Assembly: GCF_024158145.1 (NCBI RefSeq)
Contig: NZ_JAMYXM010000006.1
Coordinates: forward strand, 122,544 to 186,543
Reading direction: 5' to 3'
Origin: Notoacmeibacter sp. MSK16QG-6
Lineage (GTDB): Bacteria > Pseudomonadota > Alphaproteobacteria > Rhizobiales > Rhizobiaceae
DNA length: 64,000 nucleotides
Position 1 is the first letter of the stretch. Each line of letters begins with the position of its first letter. The notes under the pieces are model-generated. The model was not told the DNA's origin, made no database searches, and saw nothing but the letters and a program-made list of their open reading frames with translations. The position numbers and the translations under genes are program-made. Positions 63,966-64,000 of this stretch are shown in pieces.

Positions 63966-64000
63966 TCACCAAGTTTTCGGGCGCTTATAGCCTACCGCCC

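Overview
The window is 64 kb of chromosomal DNA from an alphaproteobacterium, most likely a member of the Hyphomicrobiales. This is inferred from the moderately high GC content, the gene-order style, an alphaproteobacterial-type initiator tRNA-Met, and a complete Kelly-Friedrich type sox cluster. It is dense and almost entirely coding. I see no insertion sequence, phage, CRISPR array, rRNA or clear pseudogene. The left end cuts betB.

Layout: (1) 1-2193: end of a choline oxidation operon (betB partial, betA). (2) 2208-7234, minus strand: four-gene branched-chain 2-oxoacid dehydrogenase operon (bkdA1, bkdA2, bkdB, lpd) with a divergent Lrp-type regulator (7338) followed by adenine deaminase. 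(3) 9573-16140, minus: heterotetrameric sarcosine oxidase soxBDAG followed by L-serine dehydratase. Choline, betaine and sarcosine carbon can thus be followed to glycine, serine and pyruvate. (4) 16322-30432: sulfur oxidation. It holds a SoxH-like hydrolase, soxT1-soxR (minus), soxVWXYZABCDEF (plus) and soxT2 and soxS (minus). Short AT-rich palindromic motifs recur before soxV, soxX, soxB, soxC and the hydrolase, and are candidate SoxR operators. (5) 30704-43181: a PQQ alcohol dehydrogenase region. It holds a FIST protein, a hybrid kinase and a LuxR-type regulator, a MoxJ-like binding protein, a PedF-like cytochrome c, a second orphan binding protein, a beta-propeller, a Sel1 protein, a quinoprotein with the DFD lanthanide signature, and a NosR-like membrane flavo/iron-sulfur protein. 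(6) 43301-49842, minus: urea/short-chain amide ABC transporter (urtABCDE-like) with formamidase fmdA and fmdB. (7) 50173-54449, plus and divergent: a large sensor fusing an NCS1 permease-like domain, a cysteine cluster and a hybrid histidine kinase, with a LuxR-type response regulator. (8) 54523-63744: a sugar-acid catabolic region (GntR regulator, DUF1537 kinase, iron alcohol dehydrogenase, divergent TctBCA transporter, DapA-like lyase, 2-hydroxyacid dehydrogenase, PdxA2). (9) tRNA-fMet at the right edge.

The theme is use of small reduced compounds: methylated amines, thiosulfate, alcohols, formamide or urea, and sugar acids. The features most worth a second look are the transporter-like sensor kinase facing the amide operon across a 15-bp inverted repeat, a perfect 29-bp palindrome covering the soxT2 ribosome binding site, the orphan PQQ-linked binding proteins, and stem-loops placed just after both substrate-binding-protein genes.
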